A DNA stretch of 64,000 nt from Dactylellina haptotyla (taxonomy: Eukaryota > Ascomycota > Orbiliomycetes > Orbiliales > Orbiliaceae). Of this stretch, positions 39,868-52,300 are shown piece by piece. The notes below the pieces were generated by a model. The model was not told the DNA's origin and did not search any database. It was given only the letters and a program-made list of their open reading frames with translations. Within the stretch, counting starts at the first letter, position 1. Each line of letters begins with the position of its first letter. A program made the translations under genes and the position numbers. Location: NCBI GenBank assembly GCA_031310005.1, contig CM062387.1, forward strand, positions 1,116,001 through 1,180,000, read 5' to 3'.

Positions 39868-41544
39868 TTTGGAGGTAGGCTAATTAAGCGGGTTTCCTTC
39901 GCAAAACACTAGGTGTATAAGCAAATAGATCCGATGATGCAAATGTAATATGCCGAGGAATCTAAGATATCCGCTCAACGGAGGACGGGCTAGCCGTGTG
40001 TAGAGATGAAACTTGTAGGATGAGAAAGATTACAATTACTAGTCCAGATGTAGGGACGAGTGCAGCGAGACTGTGTGAAAGGTAGCAAATGTAAATGAAG
40101 TAAGTCTAATTGTGTATAAAAGACAATCCGACGCACCAGCGACGAGAAGAATCGAAATATCGAAGAAATTGAGGAAAGAATGGAAGAGGGCAAGATTCAC
40201 CCGTGTGACTTGGACAGTGTTGCTACTCGCTGAGGGCACAAGTGGAAGAGGAAGAGAAAAAAGGTCCGATGGAACGAGGGAATGAAGGATATTTATTCCA
40301 CTTTCACTCATATGTAAACCCGAGGTGAAATTGAGGATAGCTCAGGTATCTGTGCGACCTTGGCTGCTGGTGGCTGTCGAAACAGCTGGCGTTCCGTTTT
40401 CAAACTTGAGACCATGAGAGCTTCATGGAGCCTTTCCTGGGGTCAATGTGTTGCATGGCGCCCCTGTTGAAACAACATCCGCTCCATCGAGCGAGGCCGT
40501 TTCGTTTGCGAGACAACGAGGACCCGCATTGGCAGATCTTGGCAGGCACTGGGCGGAGCCTGAGGAAACCTTTTTCGTTTCTGTTGGACTTTCCGTGTCA
40601 TTGCTTTGGGCCTTCTCTTTAAGGATATGATATATATGATATATATGGAGATCAGGCACGGAGCTACCAACTAGGATATGCCCTAATGCGTACCAGCCAC
40701 GAGCAGGTGTTATCCTTAGTCAGCACTCACTTCCCCCTTCTGCTCCCTGCCAACCTAAAACCCTTCTCTTTGAAAATTCCTATATTTTAAATTTTCTTTC
40801 ATATGCAATCCACCTCATTACTTTTGCGCTAACCCAACAACCCCTTTACGCCACTGCCTCACCGAAGATCACAGGCCTCCATATTTATGTTTCTTGGTTT
40901 CTCTACTATAATTCGTTTCACTGCTGGCCTCTATGATTAGAGCCGCTGGTCGCAACTCCTTGTTTTTCTTTCGTTCGAGAGAAGTGGGGCTGTTTTACAT
41001 GTTTATATCACACTGCTGCCTTCCCACCCTATAACCAAGATATCTTGAAAACCAAAATTAAAACCAAATCTTGAAATGAATAGATTACTCGCCGAAACAT
41101 CATGTGACTTTCCCAAGGCGCTTTCGAAGCCTCGTCGGCCAAACTGCCCCCATGCCCGTTCGAGGTCAAAAAGCTAAGTCTTTATCAGAAGATAAATGAC
41201 ATTGCCAAAATCAAATCACCAGCCAGTTCGTTTGTCAAAAGACAATTAAACTCAGCAAAAGGAACCTTGAAACATTTGCTCTCTTTTTTTTTTTTTGAGA
41301 AATTGATTGATGCATCGATTTCTTGTTCCATTGGGGCGCGCGAGGCACATTTCTACGTCCGTTTCCTTTATCTATATAATTCTTTCGTGCTAACTTGTCG
41401 ACTGAGGATATTATCCTTTTTTCACTATACATCTTCCAAAATCGATCAAATTTGCTCGTAGTATATGGCCTCGATAGCTGTAACTCTCCGTTTTTGTCTG
41501 GGTTTCCCTCTCTCATCCCCTCAAATGACAGATACGCAATACCA
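39868..41544. promoter_or_regulatory. Intergenic region, 1.7 kb, upstream of the cupredoxin gene
   Basis: I see no convincing gene. It contains the minus-strand cupredoxin promoter and the 3' side of the membrane-protein gene. There is an ATATGAT/ATATATG simple-sequence patch near 40625-40648, pyrimidine-rich stretches at about 40730-41000, and a T run at 41284-41296. Short open frames here overlap on both strands, lack family resemblance and look like noise. Confidence 0.5.
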
Positions 41545-41886
41545 TCAACTTCTTGTAGGCCTAGTCAAAGGGTTCTGGAATATATCACTCCACCGTTTTC
41601 TATGATTTGCTAATCGTGCCTGTTCCGGATGTCGAACACGAGAACTCGTCATAGGATACTCAACTGCATTTCCACGTTCTCTTGTAGTTCGATAGTATGT
41701 GGGAATCGAGTACGCACTGTTTTCGCCCTCCTCGCTATCACCCACCCTTCTAGAGTGTATTTGTTGATACGGGTCGTTGACTATACTCTGTAACGATAGC
41801 GAGCTTTGACCCTGCTCCGGACCCGAATATAGTTGCTTGAAGCCACCTATTTCGGACTGATTGTTGTCCGGCATATGAAAATCCAT
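41545..41886 (-). other. Open stretch, possible C-terminal exon of the membrane-protein gene
   Basis: This 113-codon open stretch (MDFHMPDNNQSEIGG...) has the hydrophilic, Q/S/R/E-rich composition expected of a cytoplasmic tail. It is in the same frame as the upstream membrane-protein exon but separated from it by an in-frame TGA near 41977-41979. An intron removing that stop would need a weak donor (for example GTTCGT near 42042) and the acceptor AAGCAG near 41921. Alternatively it is non-coding. I cannot decide from sequence alone. Confidence 0.3.
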
Positions 41887-41976
41887 TCGGGCTTGGTGTA
41901 GTCCTTTTCGACGAATCTGCTTTATCGGAATTCCGTAATATTTGCGGCGAATAACAATGCTCTTAAGGTGTACGCG

Positions 41977-42885
41977 TCAGTCTTTGCTGGCCTGGGTTTG
42001 GAGCAGGATTCTATCGTTGTCAGGCCTGGAAAGTTCACGAACCACAAGAATATTCATAGAACCGGATATCGTATTTAGTACGGCCGCGGCAGAGTCGACA
42101 GCATGGAAATGCCAACCCACATTTTCTTCTGACATGGGGCCGCGTAGAGCGCCGAACACCTGGAATGCGATGATCAATTGACAAATACCAAGTGTGATCA
42201 GAGATGCCTGTGGTCCGAAACATGGCCACCTGCTTCTCCAATAGGACTGAAATATGTCTGCCTCGACCACTCCAAGAAATAATGTCATCAAACAGAGAAG
42301 TAAAATATTTGCGGAAACAAAGAAGGTGAGCTTTGTTAAAGTCAGTTATAGCGTTTTACAATAGAAACATATGGTAGTCGATACTTACCTTATTTTCGCG
42401 AAGCCCAGTAATTATACATGCCAGCAACCCGGCTGTTGAGCACGTTAGGGCGAGCAATGTGATTGTTCGCAAAGCATTCAGAAGGTAGAATAAACCACAG
42501 ATCTTCATCCTACTTGCAAAGACTCGAGAATATTGGTCTTTTCGTTGCTTTAGCTCATTCACCTGGGAAGGTTTAATTGGATAGGTGTAGGATCGATGTT
42601 ATGTTTACTTGGTGTTTGGTTAGGTGAATGTTGATGTCCGAAGCTCAAGCTATAGCGTGGTGGTGAGGACTCATCGGCAGTGTTAATACATACACTTAAG
42701 TTTGAGCGACGTTTAGCTCCCCAGAGTTGTTTAAAAAGGGGCTCACTTGAGCATATACATATAAATCCAGAAGGGTTGATTTTCACTCTCACTCGTTTGC
42801 TATACACCAGAAGCCCAGAATAACGAGAATGTTGTGAACAAAGATGAAGTTTAACTTTCCGCGGGCTTGGACGTCCAGACCTCAT
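41977..42885 (-). CDS. Uncharacterised four-helix membrane protein
   Basis: I do not recognise a characterised family. It most resembles uncharacterised small fungal membrane proteins with four helices. My model has exons 42885-42694, 42562-42389 and 42330-41977 (239 aa). The last two exons are well supported by GTAAGT...AAG signals and by hydrophobic continuity. Helices: KICGLFYLLNALRTITLLAL...IITGL; FFVSANILLLCLMTLFLGVV; SLITLGICQLIIAFQVFGAL; and AVDSAAAVLNTISGSMNILVV. Conserved-looking loops include EADIFQSYWRSRWPCFGPQ between helices 2 and 3. The first exon (MRSGRPSPRK...) is basic and weakly supported, and the true start could differ. A further hydrophilic tail may be encoded at 41545-41886. 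Function unknown. Confidence 0.55.
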
Positions 42886-43737
42886 GGTCAGCGGATGAAT
42901 CAACGATTACATATTCAACTACCGCGGGTCCCGGCGTATGCGATAATGTACCGCAACTATTATCGTCCTAGAAGAAATATCTGATGTTGTTAAACACAAT
43001 AGCTACTACCATGAATCACGAGTTGAGGACTATTATTTAAATGCTTGCCGACTGGCTAAATGTTATTCAGTTGCTAGAGGCATTGATACCTCTCGCCGGG
43101 CAGTTTAGTGGGTTGCTTTTATTGATTTCGTAGGGTATATCGAGATATAGATGGATTTCTTGGATTCGAATCCTGAACTTACGACAAACAGGGGAGGGAA
43201 CTATAAACTTAAAAGTATCTTTCCGTATTCATGTGAATGGAAGAAAAGTACAGACCGTGAATTGAACAGCGCTAATAGACAGGATGTGCAGAATATGCTA
43301 GGGTGTATCTCGATACAAAAAGTGTGTAATGCTTATTGAAATATTTTTGAGCAAGAACGCCAGCCAGAAAGAAGGGACAAACGTGAAAAAAAAGGATGAA
43401 TGATATAAAACGTAAAACCCCCCTGAAAAAAAAAAGGAGGAAAGGAAGTAACAAAAAACAAACAAATAAGAATAAATAAATAAAATAATAAGCCTAAATG
43501 GCGAACAAAAATCTATAAGGCTGTAGGAGTTAATCAACTGGGGAAAGAAGTAAAGAGATAGAGTAAGAAAAGAAATATGTATATATATATATAGATTCGG
43601 AATATCGCTGGATGTATTAAGATAGATAAATCGACATATAGAGATGGCGGTTAATGGGAAATTGCATTTATGATAGAATTTTTGTTCTTCCTCATGTTTA
43701 GAGGTAAATTTCCGGTGTGGTGATGGTATATTGAACC
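42886..43737. other. Intergenic region, 850 bp
   Basis: This lies between two minus-strand genes. It holds the membrane-protein promoter and the 3' end of the Sok1-like gene. The latter is A+T- and purine-rich, with an A run at 43427-43436 and a TATATATATATA patch near 43577-43591. A 147-codon minus-strand open stretch at 43298-43741 overlaps the Sok1 stop and is F/Y/L/S low-complexity, so it is not called. Confidence 0.55.
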
Positions 43738-45897
43738 TCACAGCAAGCCTTTGCGTTCAAGGTGTTGGAAAGCGACGTCAGACAAGCTGTGGGAGATCTT
43801 TTTCTTGCTCAACGTGACAGCTTCTGATCGGTCGGAGGATGCGCCTTCCGCGCGATCAGCAGAGAGAGCAACATCATTTTTGTGAGCTGAAACTGGAGTA
43901 TTAGCAGCGGTTATGTACAACTTTTCGAACACGCGCCAATGAAGATTCAATATCTTGGCTAGTCGCTGGGGTATTGAAGTGAAGTCTGCTGGTAGGCCCA
44001 AGACAGTGCCTGGGATTTGTTGAAAGTCTGGTGTTTTATGATGTGACCAAGCCTTTAAAATAACTTGTGTTCTTAGCGCAATGGCCTCAATGACCTTCAG
44101 CTCGAAGGATTGGTAAAGTGTAGACTGAGTTCGTAAATGCTGCCCCAGCCAACTTTCTGCAAACTTGACGGTGTTGGCATCAGGGAAAGACTTGGAGTTG
44201 GGTTTCCCACTGGCATATGCTGTAGCGGATTGTGCAATTTGAAGCGCAAGAGCCGCGGAGTTCCGTTGCCAGCGCTCAGACACTTCGTCATCTCCGTTAA
44301 TTGCTTGGATAGCACTTGAGAGAGTTGTGTAGGCGTCGTTATCAACTTCCAATGACCTGTTGAGACCTGAAACCAGACTCCGGAACAACACAAGGCATGT
44401 TTTCATATTAACATCTTCTCGAACATCGAATCTGATAGCTTCCAGCCTCTCCAAGTCGAATGTAAAGGTTGCCGGTGGTTTTATTTGCGGCTTGGATGGG
44501 CTTAGCCTTTCAAGAACCCCACTCGTAAGGATAGAAAGGTAATTGGGAGTATCAGTCGCGGTTTTCTTTTCAGCTACTAATTGGTGAAACCAGTCCTGGG
44601 TTTCTGATACACTGAGTGTTCCTTTCTGGATTCTCTTTTGGAAGTGTTCTCTTTCGAATTCGGCTGCAGTGCTAACAAGATAAGGCCTGAGGGTTCTAAT
44701 TTGATGATTCGCAACATCCTGGATTGGAAATATAGGGGTCAGCAATTATCCAACTTGGTTACATAAATAACATCAAATGGAATCAAAATATGGGAGTCAC
44801 ACTTTCCCGGTAACTGAGAGGGGACTTACAAGTTTCATCGCTTCAAGAATACCAAACACAGATCGCAAGCCTTCAACTAGTAAACGAGGGCTATCGCGAG
44901 CCACGCCATCTTTTATTTTTCCAACCATATCGTCGACCCATGCGTCTCTCATTGGAGCACAGTGGGCTTTGAGTAAAGCGGCCAACCATGTTGCGAGCCC
45001 TTCGAAATTCAAAAGCCCGTATTCGAGCTGCTGCATCATGAGTTGCTGGTCGAAGACTTGTTCAACTGTTTTTTGATCGCGGGTTGGAACGAGGCTGAGG
45101 AGAATATCGCGCATTGTATCAAGTAGAAGCATGAGCCGTTTGGGCTGCGAACGTGGAGTTACACCTCTTTGGAGTCCTATTTGATTCCTCCTCACGTTTT
45201 CACACTCTCGTACAATGCTTTCCCAGTAGCTATCAGCCTGTGCCTTCTTCTTCTGTCCTCGCTGGCCGTCTAGGTTGGGGCGGAAGTGGAGAGCGGCATC
45301 AAAGTAAATGTCATGGCGAAGTCTAGGATTGTTGAGAATTTCTTTGAGATCCAATTCTTTGAGAGTAATGAGATTTACAGGGGGTTCGTTGAGGGTTTTT
45401 TTGGATTTGGGAGCCATAGCTGATTTCCGGCAACAAATGGTACTTGGCAACTGATTTCCTACGGCTGGGGCCGACATTGATCTTGCCCGCATCGCTTTAG
45501 AGGCAGCGGGTGTTGTCGTCTCTGTATCTGAAATGCATGATGGCTGGGCAGAGGGTTCGTGGGTTACAGGACTCGAGACCACGGGATTTGGAGAGGCTGG
45601 AGATGCCCCGGATGGTTGAGGGTTCGGGTTCTCGGACCCGTCGAGTTTAAACTCCTCCATTTCCGAAGACCGCTTCACTCGTTTCACCCTAGTCGATTGG
45701 TCGCAGTCTTCCAGGTGGATGCTTGTACGTTTGATGGCTTGTATTTTAGTGTTATTCGTAGACGAACTCGGGCCGGCGTGTATTAAAGAGGATTGGATGG
45801 CTGCTGAGGAACGTCGTCTGATTGTACTAGTGCCACTTTCCGATGATGTGGATGAAATTTGATGCACAGGTGTAGAATTTTTGTGCTGCTGTTCCAT
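43738..45897 (-). CDS. sok1: Tcp11 / Sok1 family protein
   Basis: This is a fungal member of the T-complex protein 11 family. Yeast Sok1 is a multicopy suppressor of protein-kinase-A loss, so a role near cAMP/PKA signalling is the family inference. Two exons, 45897-44830 and 44718-43738, are joined across a 111-bp GTAAGT...CAG intron, giving 682 aa. The N-terminal ~170 residues are disordered and rich in S, P and T, with basic RVKRVKRS stretches. The Tcp11 domain runs from about 180 (LKELDLKEILNNPRLRHDIYFD) to the C-terminus and includes HFRPNLDG, LLLDTMRDILLSLVP and FEGLATWLAALLKAHCAPMRD. After the splice it continues DVANHQIRTLRPYLV and the long alpha-helical region. I place the start at the ATG at 45897; the codon before it is TTG. 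It shares a long upstream region with the DENN gene. Confidence 0.88.
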
Positions 45898-48800
45898 CAA
45901 GAGATGGCAGAACTCAGTGCGTCTCCTTGAACTTGTGTTTACTTGGTGTATTGTTACAAGTCGTGGTGTCGTGACGGAATTAAAAGGATAGGAGGAATAG
46001 TAGTGGGAAATAAAAATAAAAGAACGGCGGGTCTACGTCTGTGGTAGAAGGGGCAGGAAAGAAAGGAACGAAAGAAAAAACGAAAGAAAGAAAAAGAAAA
46101 AGAAAGATCTTGCGTCGTTGGAATTTCACCTAGAGAACCCCATCTGCTGTTTAAAGACAACAGGTTGGCTTTGTTGTTTGGTGGAGCTCGATGTTTTCTT
46201 TGTATAGGGATATCGAATTGGGATCGAAATATCGTATGAAAGGTAGTCGAAAGGAGTTTGGTACCAAAAAAGGCAAACAGGATTTTTAACCTTAATTCGA
46301 TGGATGCGATGGGCAAACTGTCGATTTATTATTATTTTTTTTGAGAGGGGGTTCCTGTATGGTCTCTATTGATTCCGACGAAGCACAGAATAAAGAGCTG
46401 AGAGAGCAGTAAGAATAGACCTGTTCAGGGGCGAAGAAGTATTGAAAGTCAATTGTGTTTATATATATAGGTATATATAAAGAGAGGCGCGATTCTTAAA
46501 CTAGATTGAAGAATGGGTGACAGGCGAGAGAAGGAAAAGAGGGAGGCAGATATATCCGCAAGATTGTTGGGACCAGGAAAAGAAGGCGAGGTTTCGCAAG
46601 GAGAAATGCTGTGGGAATGTCTGGATACCGCGAACGCCAGGGCTGGGCAGGGAAGGGGTCGGTGGGTTCTGAGTGAATCGAGCAGGTGATATTTTCGTTG
46701 GAAGTTTGGAAGAAGAAAAGAAGGACAGAACCAAGAAAATAGTTGAGAGCACGAAAGGCCCAGTTTCTTGCTGATAGAAAATGTTTTGGAGGTGTTTGAA
46801 GCTCAAGATGCTGAGGACTAACGATGATGGTGCTGGTGCTGGGGGTGTTGAAGATGTCGTTGGTGGATTATCAAAGGTTAGGAGTTGAAATGTATGTCGA
46901 AGTACTTTTATTCCTTTTCTGAAGAGAATTTTTTTTTTTTTTGAACAATGGGAGTTTAAGCTATGGAATTTTCCAAAATGTCAGGCGAACAGAAAGATTG
47001 ATTTTAAAGGGGGACTGGAGTATATTTTAATTTTCTTTTCTTCTTCTCTCTTTTCTTTCAGGTTGGTTCCGGGCTGGGCGGCGTTACCTCAACTTTTGTC
47101 CTTTTTCCCTTTTTTTTTTTTTTTGTTCCTTTCTGTTCTCCCTTTAGTTATGTTTCCTTTTTCTACCGCTTGTGCTGCTCCTGCTTTCCTTTCGTTCCTT
47201 TTTGTTTCGCTTGGTTGTGCTCCAGTTCGGCCTATTTGATCGGATTGCTGAGACCGGGGCAGGGCGTCCTCGAACACTTGTCTCAAATTTAGTCCCTCCC
47301 ACGACTCGGCGACTTGCAACCAATGGTGAGAGGTCCGGCTGCATGCGTAAAGGCGTAGCTTGGGTCCGTGTTCGCTGGGTTCCACGGCCACTTCGCCAGT
47401 TACCCTGTGCATCTATCCATGCCCCCAGGACGTCCTTGCAAAAATACTCAAAAGGCCGCGGTAGTTGAATGGTTATATCACCACGGAAGCACCTTGTTCT
47501 GTATAAATGAGATCAATAAGGCCGGCATCGACATGAAGAATGCCCTTCAGCATACGCCCACACCCACATCTCTTCCCTATGTCTCTTGTATAACCCTATC
47601 TAGGTTTTGATCTGGTGCGTGTCTGTCTATTCCTGCTGCCGCTGTTGCTGGAGACATGTTTGATTGCATTTCTGCAAACCCGTAGGCAAATCCAACAGAT
47701 GCAGATTCCTTCGTTTGAGAATTCCAGGAAAGAGGAAAGGCCTGAGGGAAAGACATATCAGAGGGGTAGTAGGGGGGATTGCTGGAGACTAGCTACGCAT
47801 TGGTGCCGTTTATGCGCATAGCTGAAACGACATTAGGGTGCGGAGGTATTCGTGAACTCCCCCGTACATATCAGTTGGCACCGGGCAATTTTCTCTCTGA
47901 GCACCAAGCGTATCTGCCTGTACGTACGACCTCCCTGGGCTGCTTTGGGGAGAAGAAGGGGGATCTAACTCAAACACGAATTCCAGAAAAAAAAGAAAGA
48001 AAAACCCTTGCAGGCAACTGGTTGAATCAATGGCGTCTGCTCGTGCAGAACAGACAACTTGCTTTCTTTATTTCATTTTATCTTATTTTATTTTATTTCT
48101 TTTCTTTTCGCCACCTAGCCCAAGATGGGATGGGGAACCGACCAACAACAAAACCGCTGGTTTTCTCGAACATTTCCTAAACCGAACCACAACCCCTGCA
48201 AGGCCCCGCTCAGCCACCTGAGCCAGATTGGTTTTTTCCCAGGAGGCTTATCTAATATCGGAATCACAGGACGAAAAGGCAGAAATTCAGATGAAATCGA
48301 TATCCATCCGTCGAAATGACGTTGTTTGTGTTTCGCGTAGCTCTTTCAATTGCGATTACACATGAGCGGGACGAAAGCCGAAAGAAATCTCCTTCGTGTG
48401 AACTTTGGTTCCCGCGCCGAAATAAGGCACTTACATACACATACACATGCACTTACTTACCAGCTTCGTCGTTGGTCATGGTTTTATTGCGTGCGATACT
48501 CGCTTGGTCGTCTTTCGGCTGGAATACGGTGGCTGCTGTGCCGTCCATCATTGCGATGTATGTAGTCTCGAGTCCAAAAAATAAAAATGAAATCGTGCTG
48601 GGAGGTCGCTTTTGTGGCTGGATCTTCCATTCTGGTTTCTCTCCTTCTGTTCTGTCCCCTTTGAGCAAAGTGACTGGACATGGCTCTTGCCCCTGGAACA
48701 GTGCATCCACCACCAAACCAGCAACAACAATCGACAAGCGAACAGTGCTTCGTCTAAACCTCCCCTACCTCAACTGTAGACGCCTCTTTCCTGCTTGCCC

Positions 48801-49328
48801 GCCCCACGCTCAGACTGCCGAATAGCGAGTATGACCGTGGAACTCTCCATCCGGAGTCAGGTACTTTCCTAACCCGTGTTCACATCACCAGTTTATGGCC
48901 TGGAGCCAATGAAAGTGTCCGGTATCTCATCTCGCCCCAAGGTCCAGAAACATCTCCAACATTCCCCCAAAACATATGTTTCCACCGTCAATGTCAATGA
49001 ACACTGACGCCCACCCAGTCCGCTAACCAATCCGATCAATTCAAATCGATAGAACACACAATATCGCCCAACCATCCCCTCTACCCGCCTTGTTTTTCTT
49101 TCTTTCTTGCAAACGACTGACGATAACGGAGAACGAAGAATAAGGGAACTAAAAAGCAAAAAGTAGCAAAAGCGGTCTCGCGATATAGAACTCCAAAATT
49201 CCTGCTCACTTTTATCATTGTATCGATGCTCCTAGCCTGGGCTTATCAAAAAAACCCCAGTAACTCCAACGAGCCTCTCATCCCCATCACCGTCGCCTCG
49301 CAGCCTAAACTTCGGTGTTCTTAACGCG
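45898..49328. promoter_or_regulatory. Long divergent intergenic region, 3.4 kb
   Basis: This separates the divergently transcribed Sok1-like and DENN genes. I see no protein-coding gene; open stretches here are short, overlap on both strands and match no family. Contents include a GAAA-type purine tract (about 46046-46106), a TATATATA-containing patch near 46458-46482, T runs at about 46928-46942 and 47108-47123, a long pyrimidine stretch (47035-47060), and a C/T-rich stretch near 48060-48110. A tRNA-like D-arm resemblance near 47455-47490 was rejected. The length suits long 5' leaders with upstream open frames for one or both genes, but that is inference. Confidence 0.5.
46046..46106. repeat. 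GAAA-type purine tract
   Basis: About 60 bp are almost entirely G and A on the plus strand, with repeated GAAA units. It lies ~150-210 bp upstream of the Sok1-like ATG. It would be a C/T-rich promoter or leader tract on the coding strand. Confidence 0.75.
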
Positions 49329-52300
49329 ATGGCTTCTGGCGACGCGATGCCAGCGCCATTGGCGGAATATTTCTGGGTCGCTGGAATGGACTCCAACTCC
49401 TATTGGAGCTCGCAACCCCCCAAATCACTCCCAGGAAACCAAGTACCAGTTCGAGGGAGTCTCATCGCCGAAGACTTGCCCGAGGCTCGAGAACCTGAGG
49501 ACCAGGTTTATCCCGCCAGGGACGATTCTCTGACTTTCCGGCCATCCCCGTTAGACAAAAGAAGCTCTGATAGAATCGAACAGATCTCATCGGGAATCCA
49601 GGAAACGATCCTCGAAGATGGCATAAAAACCCCCAGCTCATTGGAAGCGGGTGGATTTGCCGATAATTTAGGGTCGAGAATGTCTACGCTTTCGACGAAC
49701 TCAGCCAGTCCAAGCTTTGCCGATACGAAAAGATCAAGCCAAAGTAGTAACGCGACTATTATCGCCAGTACCGCAAATGGCCAAACCCGTCCAACGAATA
49801 GCATCTTTGGAGACCATTTGCCACACCCAGCTGGCTTCGGCATTGGTGACTTCGATTTTGATACTGCTCTTCGGAAATTCGCGACAGAACGAGAAAACTT
49901 CCTCGAGGATCTCTCTTTTTCGGCCGGCGCAGTTCAGCACCAACCAAAAAAACCACCTCCAGTTAATGCGCGAATACAGAAGGTTATGGAAGGCACTAGT
50001 GGCACTCCGAGCTTAGCAAAAAGTGGCTCCCTACGTCGACGTATATCTTTGAGGGACCTCAACTCGATGCGGAGAGCCCCATCTGTGGTCAACCGAGCTG
50101 GTATGTAGAACATTACTCAATCTCGCTATTGAGAATACTTTAGATTGGACACTCTGGTTAATTTTTTGCTAGCGTCCATAAGAACATCGAAGCGGTTGTC
50201 AAACTATAACTCAGTGATCCAAGTTCCAGAGCCATTAGCCATGGACCCGAAAATGCATCCCCTGAAACGAAAATTTGAACCCGTGCTACTGGATAGATAT
50301 CCTCCTAAATCTAACGAATCCACAGAACTTCGTATTCCATTCCCGGATTTCGTTCCAATGCAAGTATTTTGGTTCCTATTTCTACTTTTTCGCTTTCTCT
50401 TTCCGTTCATTTGAAAGAAGAATGGGAACGGAAAAAAAAAGGACGATGATGATAATGATAATAATCGGTACGACTAGGTTCGCGTTCCCGAACGATATAA
50501 ATATAGTCTCCGCGGATGAGCGACCGCGGTCAACTTGGCATGGTTTTGTAAATGCATCTGCCCTCATATTGTTTCTTAGACTGATTAGATTTGCTAAACA
50601 TCTTTAGTGTATGACGGGCGGTGATAACTCGAGACTGTATGGTGTCTGCGTCCTCATCTGGATACCACTTAACCAGAGAGCAGCCGAGGATGTCGAACGT
50701 CAATGTGAGGAATGGCGACGAGATAATATGAGTCCAGAAGAAAGGGAGCTCGCTAGTAGTTTGGGAGAAAGGTTTGCTGCCAAAACACATCACCCTCTGT
50801 CTATATAATCTCAAAACAAGAAAATAACATAAACTCAAACTACAAGAAATTGTACGTGTTAACGGTCTCTATTGAAAATATAAATAGGCTTGCTAGCGAA
50901 CGGGCAAAGCTGTCCAGGCTTTTAGCAAAACTTCCATCAGTCGTTTCCGACCCAAGGGCAAGGGAAACACTTGATGACGAGATCAATGCAACAGAGGAGA
51001 AGATCGGACTAATGGCGGATCTCCTACGCCCCGTTCGCCATGGCGCAGCGTCGAAGATCGAAGGCTTGACTGATGGTGAAAACGGACTTTGGATACCGCG
51101 AGCTTATGGGATTCTCGGGAAAGACCCGGCGTTAACTTCTTTCTATAAGGAATGGTTAAAAGCGATCGTGGTTCCGATGGTTGATGGTTGGATCTCTAGG
51201 GTGCCGCCCCCGTCGCCCAAAGTAGGAATGTGGCAACCACTGGAACGGTGTGTTTTGAACACTTTCTAGATCTTGACTTCCTCGTTGCTAACTTAAAAAC
51301 AGTTACGTGGTTAATTTATGTGATGAGGCAATGATGCCTGTTACTTCTAAAACCCAAATAGAACTTGCTATCCGCGAGCTTCATCTATATGCGCGCAAGG
51401 AGGCCCTAAATGAGATTCCAGGATCCCGCAACATAGATCTTTACCCTTTGTTTAAATCGCTCTCTCTCGAAAATATCATCACCCTTTTTGAAGTATGTTG
51501 AGCTCTTGCAAATACAACCTAGTAGTGGCAGATTCCTGACAGCATGCATAGTATTGTCTAGCTGAAGCGAGGATAATCTTGTTATCATCGAGCACGACTA
51601 TGCTAACGCTAGCATCGAGTACCTTATTGCATATACTGTATCCATTCACGTGGGCGGGTATTTATATACCAATACTGCCTGCAAGGCTTCTATCAGCTAT
51701 TGAGGTGACGAACACTCTTTAGTCATTGCACCACTCTATCAACTAACTTGAGCTCCACTTAACAGGCACCTTGTCCATATATTGTCGGAGTCGAAAAACG
51801 TTACGAGAAGCTTGAGTTCCCAGAGGATGGCTGTGTGGTGTGCGATCTGGATGAAAATTCCATTCTCTCTTACGCCGAACCTATGCGACTTCCGAAACAA
51901 CAAAGACGAAAACTAATGTCTTTACTTCAATTGGCTGCTCCACATCATAACCGCTTCGGTGTTGAAATAGGGCCTCCTGCTTATGCCTTAGAGACATTTC
52001 CCTACGACACTTTCGCTGCAGAAAACCCAAGCATATTTTCCTCAAATCCCGTTCCTTCTAGCCTTGCCAAACTAGTTTCATTACCTTCAAACTCGTTCGG
52101 GGATATCGCAGTTCCATCTTCAGCTTACCGACCTCCCTTGTTCAATGTATTTCTACAAGCTCGGGGTCTAAGCCGACCCCAGGATCTACGCCCGACAACA
52201 AGTGGCACTCTAAAAGGTGGCAACCCACCTTCGCCAAATTCCCCAAGATCTATTCTCGGTTCATCCTCCTCTCGAGCTGATTCTGGGAATACATTAACCG

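Noticed and set aside
43298-43741. 147-codon minus-strand open stretch
   Set aside because: It is F/Y/S/L low-complexity, overlaps the Sok1-like stop codon and 3' region, and has no family resemblance.
47455-47490. tRNA-like D-arm wording (GGTAGTTGAATGGTTA)
   Set aside because: No T-arm (GGTTCRA-type) and no matching acceptor strand follow within tRNA distance.
48316-48825. 169-codon plus-strand open stretch, with a 94-codon antisense one
   Set aside because: Neither shows a domain, and both overlap in a long regulatory region. At most they are leader frames.
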